DNA of 64,000 nucleotides. It comes from Adiantum capillus-veneris. Its lineage: Eukaryota; Streptophyta; Polypodiopsida; Polypodiales; Pteridaceae. Of the stretch, positions 30,674 to 40,941 are shown piece after piece; positions within the stretch are counted from its first letter, which is position 1, and each line of letters starts with the position of its first letter. The stretch covers positions 57,830,119 through 57,894,118 of the forward strand of contig CM043952.1 of NCBI GenBank assembly GCA_014529385.2, in the 5' to 3' direction. Made by a program: the position numbers and the translations under genes. A model generated the notes under the pieces. The model saw only the letters and a list, made by a program, of their open reading frames with translations, was not told where the DNA came from and searched no databases.

Positions 30674-33600
30674 TGTGAGGTCCCCAACCCCACCGACATC
30701 CAAGTGGGATGGGATCCTTGACAGGTCTCTAGGTCTAATAGAATTCAAAGTCTCTAAACAAGAAAAATCCAGGAAATAGACCTCTACCATTGAGAATGGC
30801 TTGGGTTTATAGCCCTAGATGAAAACCTAGTCCTGTCTCACAGTGAAAACGGGATAACTTGTTTGAAATTTCTAAAATTATTTCGGCCTTATAACTTTCA
30901 CAATTTGGACTAAGGTATCCTTAACCAACGCTTTCCCCCCTTAAAATATGTGAGTGCACAGCCATTGGTGCACTCCTCTTCCAAGTGGAGAAGTTTTCTA
31001 GACGTTTCAGAATTTCATTAAAATAGCCCTTGAAAGCAGTATTGAAAACACTCTTTTAGCAAACAAACACCTTTAGACTTAAGATAAGGTACTGCCAATC
31101 TGAAGTAACTCTGACCAATACTGGCTTGTCTCAAGAACACCTATATAGGGGTGAAAAACGATAGCCATTCCTTATTTATAAAAATCGTGGTGGAAAAGAC
31201 ATCACCCGAAGTCCGAGCGGCCATATGCCAACCAATTGCCCATATAATTGGGCGGTTCCTCTAGGATAAAAACGATATCCTAGGTAGAATCCACAAACAC
31301 ATACATGCACGGGGTAAAGACTCCATGTATACATAGGTAATCAACTCATCCATGGTTGACTCGCCATCATCACTCATCTCACCAGGAGTAAAATATTTCA
31401 AGGAATCAGAGGTGTCTTGAGACAAGCTGTTTTAAGGATGATCAAACCTTCTTTCCTAGGTCAATCAATCTTAGCCAAAACAATTTTTTTCTAATTACAA
31501 ACAATGCTCATTAATTTCTTGGAAGTTACCTTCCGTTTTTGGTCAGTTATTCCTTTTTCGATTCTTACATACTCCTAATGTATGCAACGTCAACTTATAT
31601 GAGAACTTCAACTATTTAAAGACTTCATTAAATAAATGGAAACCCACCTAGGACTGGTCAGCCATCCGCTGTTGCACTGGTGCGCCTGGAGACTGTTCTT
31701 TGTAGGCCTACTACTAGGCCCAACCCAAAGGTCATGGGACACCCTAGTCCTTTTGTTCATTGTATCTTCCTCATCGGACTGCGGATTTCCTTGAGTCCTC
31801 TTAAAAGCCATAATGCTAACCTTATAAAAGAATACTTAATCGATTAGAGAATTAATTGAATAATTTCTCTTATTTCTTTTATCCAAAAATAGGGATTTTT
31901 GGACTAAGTAAATATCTCCGATAAATATCTGGGTGAGAATTTTTTTGCAACTTCCTAATAGTATTACTATGCTCCCATAATTATCCCATAATTATCAAAG
32001 CCGTTTTACTATTTTTCCTATTTAAAGTCTCTTCAAAAATATCCTAATTTTGTTTTAGTAATTTATAAATTACTTATCTAATTGTGAAATATTTATCCTA
32101 GGTAGATTTTGATGTGTTATAACTTTGGTAATTATCTTGATAGCTTATAAATTGATTGACTAATTTCCCTTCTCAATTTACAATCAAATCAAACAATATT
32201 AGCTAAGATAATTATCTCAATTGATTTTATTTGGGCTTAAAGTAATTATTTGGACTTTCTAATGCTATTTTCCATCTCCCATAATTACTATGTAGTTATA
32301 TAAATTAATTTACTAGTTTCCCTTTCAAATTTATAATTAAAATCAAATAATATTAGCTGAACTAATTATCTATATATGACCTATTTATCTCAAGTTTCTA
32401 AAAGTGATTTATATCTCTGATAATTTATGCTTAAAAGTAGATAATTTTGGTCTAATTAACTAAATACACTAATTTTTTGTGCATGCCCTAACTATCTCAA
32501 CTTTAAAACATTGATTTCTGTCTCTGATAAATACTATAAATTTATCGTAGTAATTTAACTAATTTCTCCATTCAATGCAGGCTCAAAAATAGACAATTTT
32601 GGTGTAGTTAATTAGATAAATTTTATTTCCCATGCATGCCCTAATCATCCTAGCTTTTTAACATTAATTTCTATCTTTGATAAATACTATATATTTATCT
32701 AAGTAATTTAACTAATTCCCCCCTTTAATTTATAGTTAGAAATAGTTTAATATGACTTAGATCAATAGCTATATTATTTTTCTAGCCTCAAGATAATTAT
32801 CACAACTTTGTTAACATGTAAACTAACTATGAGAAATAGAACATAATTATCTAGAATATTTTTCTAGTTTCCCCCCTTAATTTATAGAAGCTTAATTAAA
32901 TACTTTGATTATTTATTAGTTAATGAGTAATTTATCCCATGTTTCTAACAGTATTTGCTAATTGTGATCATTAACTTAAGAACTTTTGAGCTATTTAAAT
33001 AGCTTTCCCATCAGTTTTTGATTAAAAACAACTAATTTCTACATAATTAATTATAGAAAATAATCAAAAAATTAAGAGATATAGTATCTTGACAGTCTAA
33101 TACAACTCTAATAATTATCCTATACTAATATAAGTTTAATTAGTATAATTACCCTTAGTCTATGACCAACAAAATTAATTTCAGTCCTAATATGGTTTAA
33201 TATTAATTAGATTAATATCCCCAATATTAATCTAAGCAATCAAGAGAATGTTAATGACTAAGTATGTAATTTAGAGTGTAAATAAATTTAATCTTCTTAA
33301 TTAATTACATTAATTAAGAAAATAATAGCAAATTCGCAATTTTACTAATTAAAACGAGATCAGGCTAATTATCGTGGATAATTAGCTAGAGGTTTACTCT
33401 CTAGTGAGTTTTGGATAGAGTTTTCTCCCTATGTGAGAGAGAAATGGCCAAGACTCCGAGTCTAAATTTTTTAGTGAAGAGGAGGGGCATATTCATAGGT
33501 TTTTAGGGTTCATAGGTTGCTTTTGGCAGTTACTTGCACATCAAGGCAGCCCCCAGCCTTCCCCTGGCGCCACCCGCTACTAATTCCATCCTGGGCAAGT

Positions 33601-33981
33601 TCATTACTTCACCACGCAACACCCCCAGATACACAAAATTGATTTTCTACTATTATCTGACCTTTCCATGATTAATTTTGAAAATACTTGCAATCATTTG
33701 TAAATATCTAGGAACTTTATGATAAAAGTCTTTTGTAGTAATGATTACCAAAACCTTACAATTTATTTAATTAATTTAATCCACGGTGTAAACTTCTAGG
33801 GCCCATAACTATGTCATTTTTTTAAATCAAAATTCAGTTTTGAAAATTTCTAACCATAGTAAAGTCATGATTACGGTTGCAAAAATACCAATATTTGCCA
33901 CGTTTGGATAATTCTACATTGCTTTCTTAACAAACAGATTAATTTTATTAGGCTAAGGTTTCAAAAACTGAAAACCTTACA
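30674..33981 (-). repeat. D 5' LTR (right), 3,308 bp
   Basis: Same termini as the left copy. An open frame on the minus strand at 31811-31608 starts MAFKRTQGNPQSDEEDTMNK; the left LTR has the matching frame from about 26417 with a stop after MASKRT. Degenerate AT-rich units lie at about 32150-33010, parallel to the left LTR. Confidence 0.85.
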
Positions 33982-35175
33982 TAATATGAGTCTGATTCTA
34001 GAGAGAGAAATTGAGCTATATGTGTGTAGAGACGATTATTTTTTAGCTATGGAGTAAGGGAGAGATGGAAATGGTGAAGAAGATGAAAGAAGGCATGAAA
34101 GGTGCAGGTTTTGGTGATGGAGGAGGAGGATGAATGTGTGAGTATGTGTGGAAGTGTGGAAAGGAACCTACCACTAATTGAGTGTGTGAGATAGGAAGAT
34201 TGAGGTCCACAAAAAATCTGGAAACATTACGCAAATGAGGTCAAAACATTTTGAAAAATTTGAGCGCATTCTTGGAATCACATGTCAACATTTTTATGAT
34301 GTCCACTTTTACAAAATTGGATGGGAGATAATTTTCAAAAAATCATATATTTTTTGCCCAAAAAATCATTGATTGGCTCCCTTCTTTGTTTTGATTCCCT
34401 TTAGCCTTCAAGAGAGTGACCCCTCATGCCTAGGAGAGTGACAAAGGACTACTAAGATATTAATATGTCCATGTGGAAAAGATTTTTTCACAAATATATG
34501 ATATGCAGGTGATGAAAAGAAACAAAGTAGTGTATAAATAAATCAAGATACCCGGAGTATAATAAAAGTAAAAATAAAAAGCAAAAATATACAAGACACA
34601 AGTGACATGATAGAGTCAAATGAGAGGATCCTCCCTTGATATTATTTGTGGGATAAAGAAAAATTATGTGAAATGTGAAGAGATTTGAGTGATAAGTAGT
34701 GATAGTGGGGATATAGTCATTCTTATGAAATAGTAGAATGTGAATATTTCTCATGTAGATAAATTTTATTTATTACATTGGATTATATACAAGAAGTATA
34801 ATGAAGGGTAAGGAAATATGGCATGAATTTTTGGTTTGATAAAACACACACCTAATTGAAAGTATTTACACAATTAATTAAAGATATTTATAAAAATAAA
34901 TGAAATACGTAAGGAAAAATTTTTACATAGGTCCTTGGATAAAAAGAGATTATATACAAAAATAAGCCATAATATAAATACACTTCTTTTTTTGGCTCTC
35001 CTAGCTAATAATAAGCTTGAAAAGGAATTTAGATAAAATATGAGAAAAAATTCCCTAACACACACACACGCCTATGTATAGTGAAAGTGTGAGGATAACC
35101 ACAATGTTTGAGTGATTTTGATAGGGTGAGGTAGATCACTATGGCAATTATGGAGAGCCGAAAAAATGGCTATCA
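33982..35175 (-). mobile_element. Element C 3' LTR, right fragment
   Basis: It resumes at TAATATGAGTCTGATTCTAG after D and ends GAAAAAATGGCTATCA. It is homologous to 42325-43891 but lacks the MITE at 43105-43518. Read on the minus strand the LTR starts TGATAGCCATTTTTT. Confidence 0.8.
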
Positions 35176-35178
35176 TTA

Positions 35179-35191
35179 GCCCTCCCCCTGG
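35179..35191 (-). other. C polypurine tract
   Basis: The minus strand reads CCAGGGGGAGGGC, immediately upstream of the 3' LTR start. This would prime plus-strand DNA synthesis and confirms the right-to-left orientation of C. Confidence 0.75.
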
Positions 35192-35349
35192 ATGATGGTA
35201 CATTCATGTACCATCAAAAGGCATATATTCCAATGAGAGTGGTTTCGTGTTTGGTGCCTCAAACAAATCTTCACTTTGTAGTGCTTCTTCACCTTGTATG
35301 ACACAAACCAAGATAGAAGATTTACATGCTGATATAGCTTTGTGGTGAT

Positions 35350-36602
35350 GCTCTTACAGATCCTTTGATAGGGTGCAACTCAGGTAGGTCTTTAGTCGGT
35401 ACCCATTCACCTTCTTAGGATGCTCCTTCTTGCCATCTAAATCCATGAGCTGATAATAACGAGTTAAATGATCTTTTTACCACATACGGACCTTGCCATT
35501 TGGTGTTAAATTTGACATCAAACCTATTGTCAAGTCGATTGTCATACCTTAACACCAACCCACCTTCCTTGAAAACCTTGTCCTTGACCTTCTTATCAAG
35601 CTTCTCCTTTGCTTGTATAGCCTTCCTCTTGTAGCACTCGTAAGCTGCTTCCCTCTTCTACTCAAGCTCAACCAAGGTAAGAAGTCAATTCATCCATGCT
35701 TCCTGATTATCTTGTGCCCCTTTACCGTGAAGCTGCATTGTTGGAAAGTTGAGCTCAATTGGTTGCAAATCCTCTTGACCATACACCAAGTGAAATGGTG
35801 TGAACTCTGTGGCCTCCCTATATGTGGTTCGATATGCCCACAATGCTCCATCCAAAATTCATCCCATAACTTTGTCTTTTTTTTTACCATCTTTCTGATG
35901 ATGCTTGCAATCACACCATTAGCTTTTTCTACTAAACCATTTGACTGTGGATAGTAAGGTGTGCTATGACAATGTAAGATGTGAATCTCTTCAGACAAAC
36001 GTCCGTGAGTAGACCCTTCGTGAACCTTGATCAACATCAAAAAAAATTCCAAAGGTGTGTCAAATCTACAACAGTTGTGAGTGTAGACAAACTTGCTCAC
36101 CGTTCTCTGATTTACCTTTGCCACACTTTGTGCTTCTACCCACCCAGTCATATAGTCTACTGCCACCAAAATGTAGAGTTTACCATTTTTTGCTCTAGGC
36201 AGAGGACCCATAGCAGCAATGACCCATTTTTGAAGGGTCCATTTGCAAGTACAACTTGCCTTGGACCATGTATCAATCTTCTATTTCCATTTACCTAACA
36301 GTTGTGACAGTTTTTACACCAATGTTGGACGTCCACATGTAGGGCTGGCCAAACGTACCCCGTAAGAAAAATCTTCTTCACAGTTAACTCTTGGGAAAAA
36401 GACCACCACATGCTTCTTCATACAAAACTTCTAGAATGGATGGAATTTCCTCTATTGTTGGTACTCTTCTACACACCTGATCTTTTCCTCTTTGATAAAG
36501 GTAGCCTTCTAGGAAGAGATAGACACTTGCCTTCTTTATGAGCCTCCTCTTCTGAGCCTTGGTGAAGCCTTGTGGAAACTCGCACTCCAGAATGTAGCTC
36601 AC
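35350..36602 (-). pseudogene. C integrase
   Basis: Reading leftward: zinc-binding start FPQGFTKAQKRRLIKKASVY...YQRGKDQVCRRV (36602-36384), then core LYILVAVDYMTGWVEAQS (about 36170) and HCHSTPYYPQSNGLVEKANG (about 35930). The C-terminal part, in other frames, includes KEGGLVLRYDNRLD, KWQGPYVV and VNGYRLKTYL down to about 35350. The first Asp and the Glu of the DDE triad are visible; the block with the second Asp (normally VTDNG) reads LIKVHEG, so it is lost. Several frameshifts are present. It belongs to the Tat/Ogre-like pol of C. Confidence 0.75.
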
Positions 36603-37160
36603 AATGGAGCCAATGAATCAAATCCTTGGTATCTTGGTTTCTTGACAACTGCTACAACCATGATAACATGCACTCTTTTGTCAACACATGCAACTGCTTT
36701 TTGTGCAAGAAAATCCGCATCTTTATTTTGTTTCCTAGGAATATAATATAGTTGCACTTCTTCAAACTGGTTGCATAGTTTTTGGATGGATTGAACCTTT
36801 TTTCTTAATATTTCATTTTTACATGTCCAAATACCTAAGATTTGCTTTACAATGAGAAGTGTGTCCCCTTTTACCATGAGACCTTGTATACCTTGGATAA
36901 TGCACATCTTCAAACCATGAAGTAGTATATTGTACTCTGCTTCATTGTTGCTTGTTGAACCTGATAGATTGACCTTCTCTTTCATGACCTCTCCAGTGGG
37001 GTTGAGAAACGCCAACCCTCCCCCTGCTTTACCTATAGCTCGTCAAAAATCTCCATCAAAGAACAAAGTAAATGCATTAGGGATACTTTTAGGCAGTGGA
37101 AATGGTAGGTTCTTTACTTTTGGCACCTTAATATCCTTCTCATGTACCATATAAGTGAGA
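36599..37160 (-). pseudogene. C second (archaeal-type) RNase H
   Basis: 37015-36599 reads MAFLNPTGEVMKEKVNLSGS, SNNEAEYNILLHGLKMCIIQ, MVKGDTLLIVKQILG and YIPRKQNKDADFLAQKAV. SNNEAEY...GD...N.xAD is the RVT_3-type RNase H pattern. It stands between the classical RNase H after RT and the integrase, the arrangement known for the Tat/Ogre/Retand branch of plant Ty3/gypsy elements. The catalytic acidic residues E, D and D are present. Confidence 0.75.
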
Positions 37161-37171
37161 ATTCCTACCAG

Positions 37172-38450
37172 CTATGCATGCACACTATCTTCTACCTTGA
37201 AAGGGTATTGAAACTCTTGCAATTCCATAATCCACTTTGAAATGCTAGTACTAAGGTTCATTTGAGAAGACACCCAAGGAAACATATTTTCTTCCATGAG
37301 AATTACAAAAGGTTTTGATAATAGGTAGGATCTAAATTTTCTTAATGCAAACATGAGAGAAAGCATAATGTGTTCTGCTTCTGTGTAGCCTCTCTCTAAG
37401 GCATTCATGACCCTACTAGCAAAGTAGATGGCTCGCATCCTGGTACTGTGGGGATCTTGTTGTAACAAAACAACACCAATTGTTTCCTCCCCAACACTAG
37501 AGCTAAGAAAGAAGGTGTACTCCCAACAAGGGGACATGAGTGAATGAGATGACCTATTTGATATTCTTGGGTGATGGTAGCTCAATAAGAGCCTTTGCCT
37601 TTGAAGGATCCACCTTGATGCCTTTGTAAAAAACTTTGTGACCAAGCAAGATCCCTTCATACTCTATGTGGCACTTCTCGGGGTTGCGTTGACCTCCCAT
37701 GTCATAGAGCTTCTTCAATCCTTCTTCTACCCTTTGTAGATGCAACAATTTTGAGCTATAAATGCAAAAAAATCATCAATGAACACCCTAATTGAATTTC
37801 CAAAGAATGCTTGAAACACCATGTTCATGAAGCATTGGAAGGTTGCAAGAGCATTTTTTAGGCCAAATGGCATGACTCTGAAAGCATAACAACCCAAGGA
37901 GTGATTAAGTTTTTTTCTAACTGATCCTCTAATGCGATACCTATTTAAAAATAACCTAAGTAGCCATCGGACACAATGTACTTCTTGTGACTAACTACCT
38001 CATTTAGTATCTCATCCTGAAATGGGAGGGAAAAATTGTCTCTTTTTGTTGCCTCATTCAGTGGACGATAATCCACACACACCCTCCACTTGCCGTTCTT
38101 CTTGGGAGTGACAACAATGGGAGAGACCCACTCTAAATCTCCACTAGATATATGAAACTTGTTGTAGAAGCTTTCTTACCTCCTTGAGTAGATCTTGCTC
38201 CTTGATAACTCATAGCCTTTGTAGTTTCTGAGCTTTAGTTGTGGCCTCAGGATTTAGCTCAATCTTGTGTTGAACAACATCTACTCCACCCACATCTGTG
38301 TAGTCTTTAGAAAAAAGCCTAAGAAACTTCCTTAGCACATATTTGAATTGCTCTCTTTCATCCTTTGTAATTGTTGTAGACAACATACCTTCTAACATTC
38401 CTCCATCTTGCACATTTTGGTTCTCTTGATGACCTACCTCTTCCAAACCT
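37172..38450 (-). pseudogene. C reverse transcriptase and first RNase H
   Basis: Reading leftward: RT start TDVGGVDVVQHKIELNPEA (about 38300), palm YAFRVMPFGLKNALATFQ and VFIDDF (about 37770; the catalytic [YF]xDD box is intact), thumb HLQRVEEGLKKLYDMG...NPEKCHIEYEGILLGH...GIKVDPSKAKAL (37748-37554). RNase H follows: SSSVGEETIGVVLLQQD, YFASRVMNALERGYTEAE and FALRKFRSYLLSKPFVI (37500-37172). The gene is spread over several frames, so it is inactive. Confidence 0.8.
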
Positions 38451-38686
38451 TAACAAGAGGTCTCTTGGTTGCTTGGCTTAAACCTTACCCCCATGACTTT
38501 GATGGAAGACTCCTCTTTAGTAATGTTGCTCCTACTTTATTCTTCTGAAGTGCTATTGGTCTAGTCTTCCTCCGTCTCACTTTGAGATGATTCTTCATGG
38601 AGCTCCTCTTGGAATTGCTCCTTCATGTCAAAGACAACCTTCTTATCATTCTCATTCCTACAAACTAACTTTCCACTCTCCCACTC

Positions 38687-39482
38687 CTACAAAACTTGCA
38701 TTTTCATTAGCCATGGTCTTCTCAGGATAAATGGGTAAGCATTTCCTTTGGTAGACATAACATAGAAATCCATTGCCTTCTTAATGCCAAAGGCCTCCAC
38801 AAAAACATTTTTACAAATGCCTACGCACCTAGCCTTGCTATTGTTTTCCATTTTTGCTATGATTTCAGGTGTCTCATGGATGTGCATGCCTAGTATTTGC
38901 ATGAGTCTCTCTATCGTGATGCTAATTTTTGCATCCCCATCCACTAAACCTTTCCTAACTAAACTTCCTTTGATGTACAAATCTAGCACCGGTATAACAT
39001 CCTCATTACTTTTAGCTTGTGTAATTTTTACAATAGACACACTCTCTTTTACCTTTCTCCTAGTGCTAACTACCTTTGCTATATCCCTCCTCACTTGTGG
39101 ACATAATAAAAGAAACTGAGGCCATGAGATATCAGGACCCTTACCTCTCATGTCTTCCAACAAGTTGTATGGAGCCATACAATGTCCAAGAGGGAAGTCT
39201 TGGAGGTTGATACAACGTCGAGTTCTCTTGGCTTCCTTGGCCTCCTTTTCCTTACTGCCTCCCATGGTCACTCTGTGATGTGACTCCTTCTTTCTCCTTA
39301 CCTTTTCCACGTCCACGCTTAATGCCATTTGCTTCCATGTCAATCTCATTTGAATTTGTCACCTCTACCACATGCACATTTGGATCTGGCAAAGGTGGAA
39401 CTTCTCCATTCCTCGTGGAGGTAGTCTTGTCCCATTTGTCTTTGCAAAAGCATTGGATGTTGACTAGTTCCTTTACCTGCAT
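38687..39482 (-). pseudogene. C protease region
   Basis: 38687-39349 reads FPLGHCMAPYNLLEDMRG, a basic linker, then LYIKGSLVRKGLVDGDAKIS, MQILGMHIHETPEIIAKMEN, AFGIKKAMDFYVMSTKGNA and FILRRPWLMKMQVL. The order (LVDxGA-type active site, then ILGRPWL-type block) is that of retropepsin. The active site reads LVDGDA, so the SG after the catalytic Asp is altered. Frame 39252-39482 is the preceding linker in another frame. Confidence 0.7.
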
Positions 39483-39784
39483 TCATCAACTGGATAATTC
39501 AAGCTAGATCTCCCTAGCTCCCCATGAGGCCAAGGAAAATTATACATCCCATGCCCAAATTCCCCACAATTCCAATGTTGTAGTACTATTCTGGGTCATG
39601 GCCCTTGCTCCTCAGCTTTCTTTGCTTGTCCCTTGGGACCTACAACTTGTGCAAGGTGAATCAACAACTTTCTCAAGAATCATTTAGCTTCTTAATCACC
39701 TCAATTGGTGCCTCGGGAATCTCTCTAGATGTTGATGCTTGAAACTTTTCCTTGGACTAGGACCCTTTATTGGAATCTCTCCCC

Positions 39785-40333
39785 TTAGGCACTTGAGTTT
39801 TCTATACTTCTCAGTAGCCCTAGTTTCAGCTGCATCAAAGATAGTAGGTGCACCACCTCAAATTTTATCTTGAGTGTAGGAAAGAAACCATTCATGAACC
39901 TTTCCTTCTTTAGGAACTCTCCATCATCACTAGGGTTAGCAACATTTCTCACCCATGCATCCCAAAGACATAGAAACTCCTGTTTGTACATCTAGTAGTC
40001 ATCTAAGTCTTTTTACTTGTGAGAAATGATATCTTGACATAGCTTTTGAGTGTTTTGGGGGTCAAAGAAGTATCACTTGAAATGTTCAATGACTTTCTTA
40101 TAGTTTCCATTAACATCTTGAGATAGAGAGCCAAACCAACTGTTGGCATCCTTCCTCAAAACTACCTCAAACATTTCTAAGCATTCATCATCTCCTATCA
40201 CTCTTTTTATGCGGCAAAACATTTTGAAATTTTCTAGAAATAGCTTGACATCCTTGCCATGCTCTCCAAAGAAGAGGGTATATCCTGACCTTTGGCGTTG
40301 GGCCTCCATTGAATTGATTTCAAAGTGACACAC
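39785..40333 (-). pseudogene. C gag
   Basis: 40333-40073 reads FFGEHGKDVKLFLENFKMFC, ECLEMFEVVLRKDANSWF and NGNYKKVIEHFK: the FxGxxEDVxxFLxxF...LxxxAxxWF...W..xxxxF signature of gypsy gag. 39991-39785 continues with LWDAWVRNVANPSDDGEFLK and RFMNGFFPTLK. The ATG choice is uncertain; MEAQRQRSGY near 40309 is an alternative start. No intact zinc knuckle was found between 39483 and 39784. Confidence 0.7.
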
Positions 40334-40941
40334 GTTTTGTTTGCTTTCTTAAAAAGATTTACACAATAATGTTTTCTAAATTTAAATCTATTATACAACA
40401 AAATAAAAATATGCACATAAAATGATCTATGATAGTCAGCAAGAGGCAAGATGACAGGGTTTGGTGATGCAAGAATTTCTCATACTCTTTGGGAACCAAA
40501 CATGAACACCATATGTTGTTGAAAATGATAATGTGTGGAGTTAAATGGAAGGGAAAAACCATACGTTGTTGAAAATGATAATGTGTGGAGTTAAATGGAA
40601 GGGAAAAACCTCTATTCTTGGGACATTATCCATGGCCTTTGCATGTCCTAATGCTTAAAATAATACAAAAATATAGACGTCTAAGCTAATATTATGCCTA
40701 ATGAAAGGAAAAATGAAAGGATTTATTAAAGCATTTATCCTTGCCAACCTAAGAGGACCTAAATCCTACAGGTTACACGTTGAAATTGCAACTTAGTACT
40801 AGCAATTATGTGTATCTTTTGCCTTGCAATGGGAATGAAAAGATCATACAAACTCTCTTGATTCATGTAAACTACTTGATTGTTCTAAGGCAGAACCTAC
40901 ACAAAAACATACACAAGCCTCCTCAGTAGGGGCACCAAAAT
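40334..40941 (-). other. C leader with 50-bp tandem duplication
   Basis: Noncoding leader between the primer site and gag. ATACGTTGTTGAAAATGATA-type units at 40511 and 40561 form a 50-bp duplication. The whole stretch is homologous, inverted, to 63360-63780 in C'. The primer site TGGTGCCCCTACTGAGG reads leftward from 40937. Confidence 0.7.

Larger units (their letters stand above)
25028..33981 (-). mobile_element. Element D: LTR retrotransposon, internally deleted
   Basis: LTRs are 25028-28634 and 30674-33981, both starting TGTGAGGTCCCCAACCCC and ending CTTACA. The target duplication TAATA is at 25023-25027 and 33982-33986. The empty site (GGTAATATGAGT) is preserved in the right LTR of C near 42330. 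The iMet primer site is on the minus strand beside the right LTR, and the purine tract TTGGGGTGA is beside the left LTR, so D reads right to left. The interior is only 2,039 bp: gag, zinc knuckle, then the very end of integrase with a chromodomain-like tail. Protease, RT, RNase H and the integrase core are gone. It can move only with help. Confidence 0.9.

Noticed and set aside
34043-34234. Pro-rich frame also found at 42324-42557
   Set aside because: It is conserved only because both lie in C LTRs; the frame is low complexity and differs at its ends.
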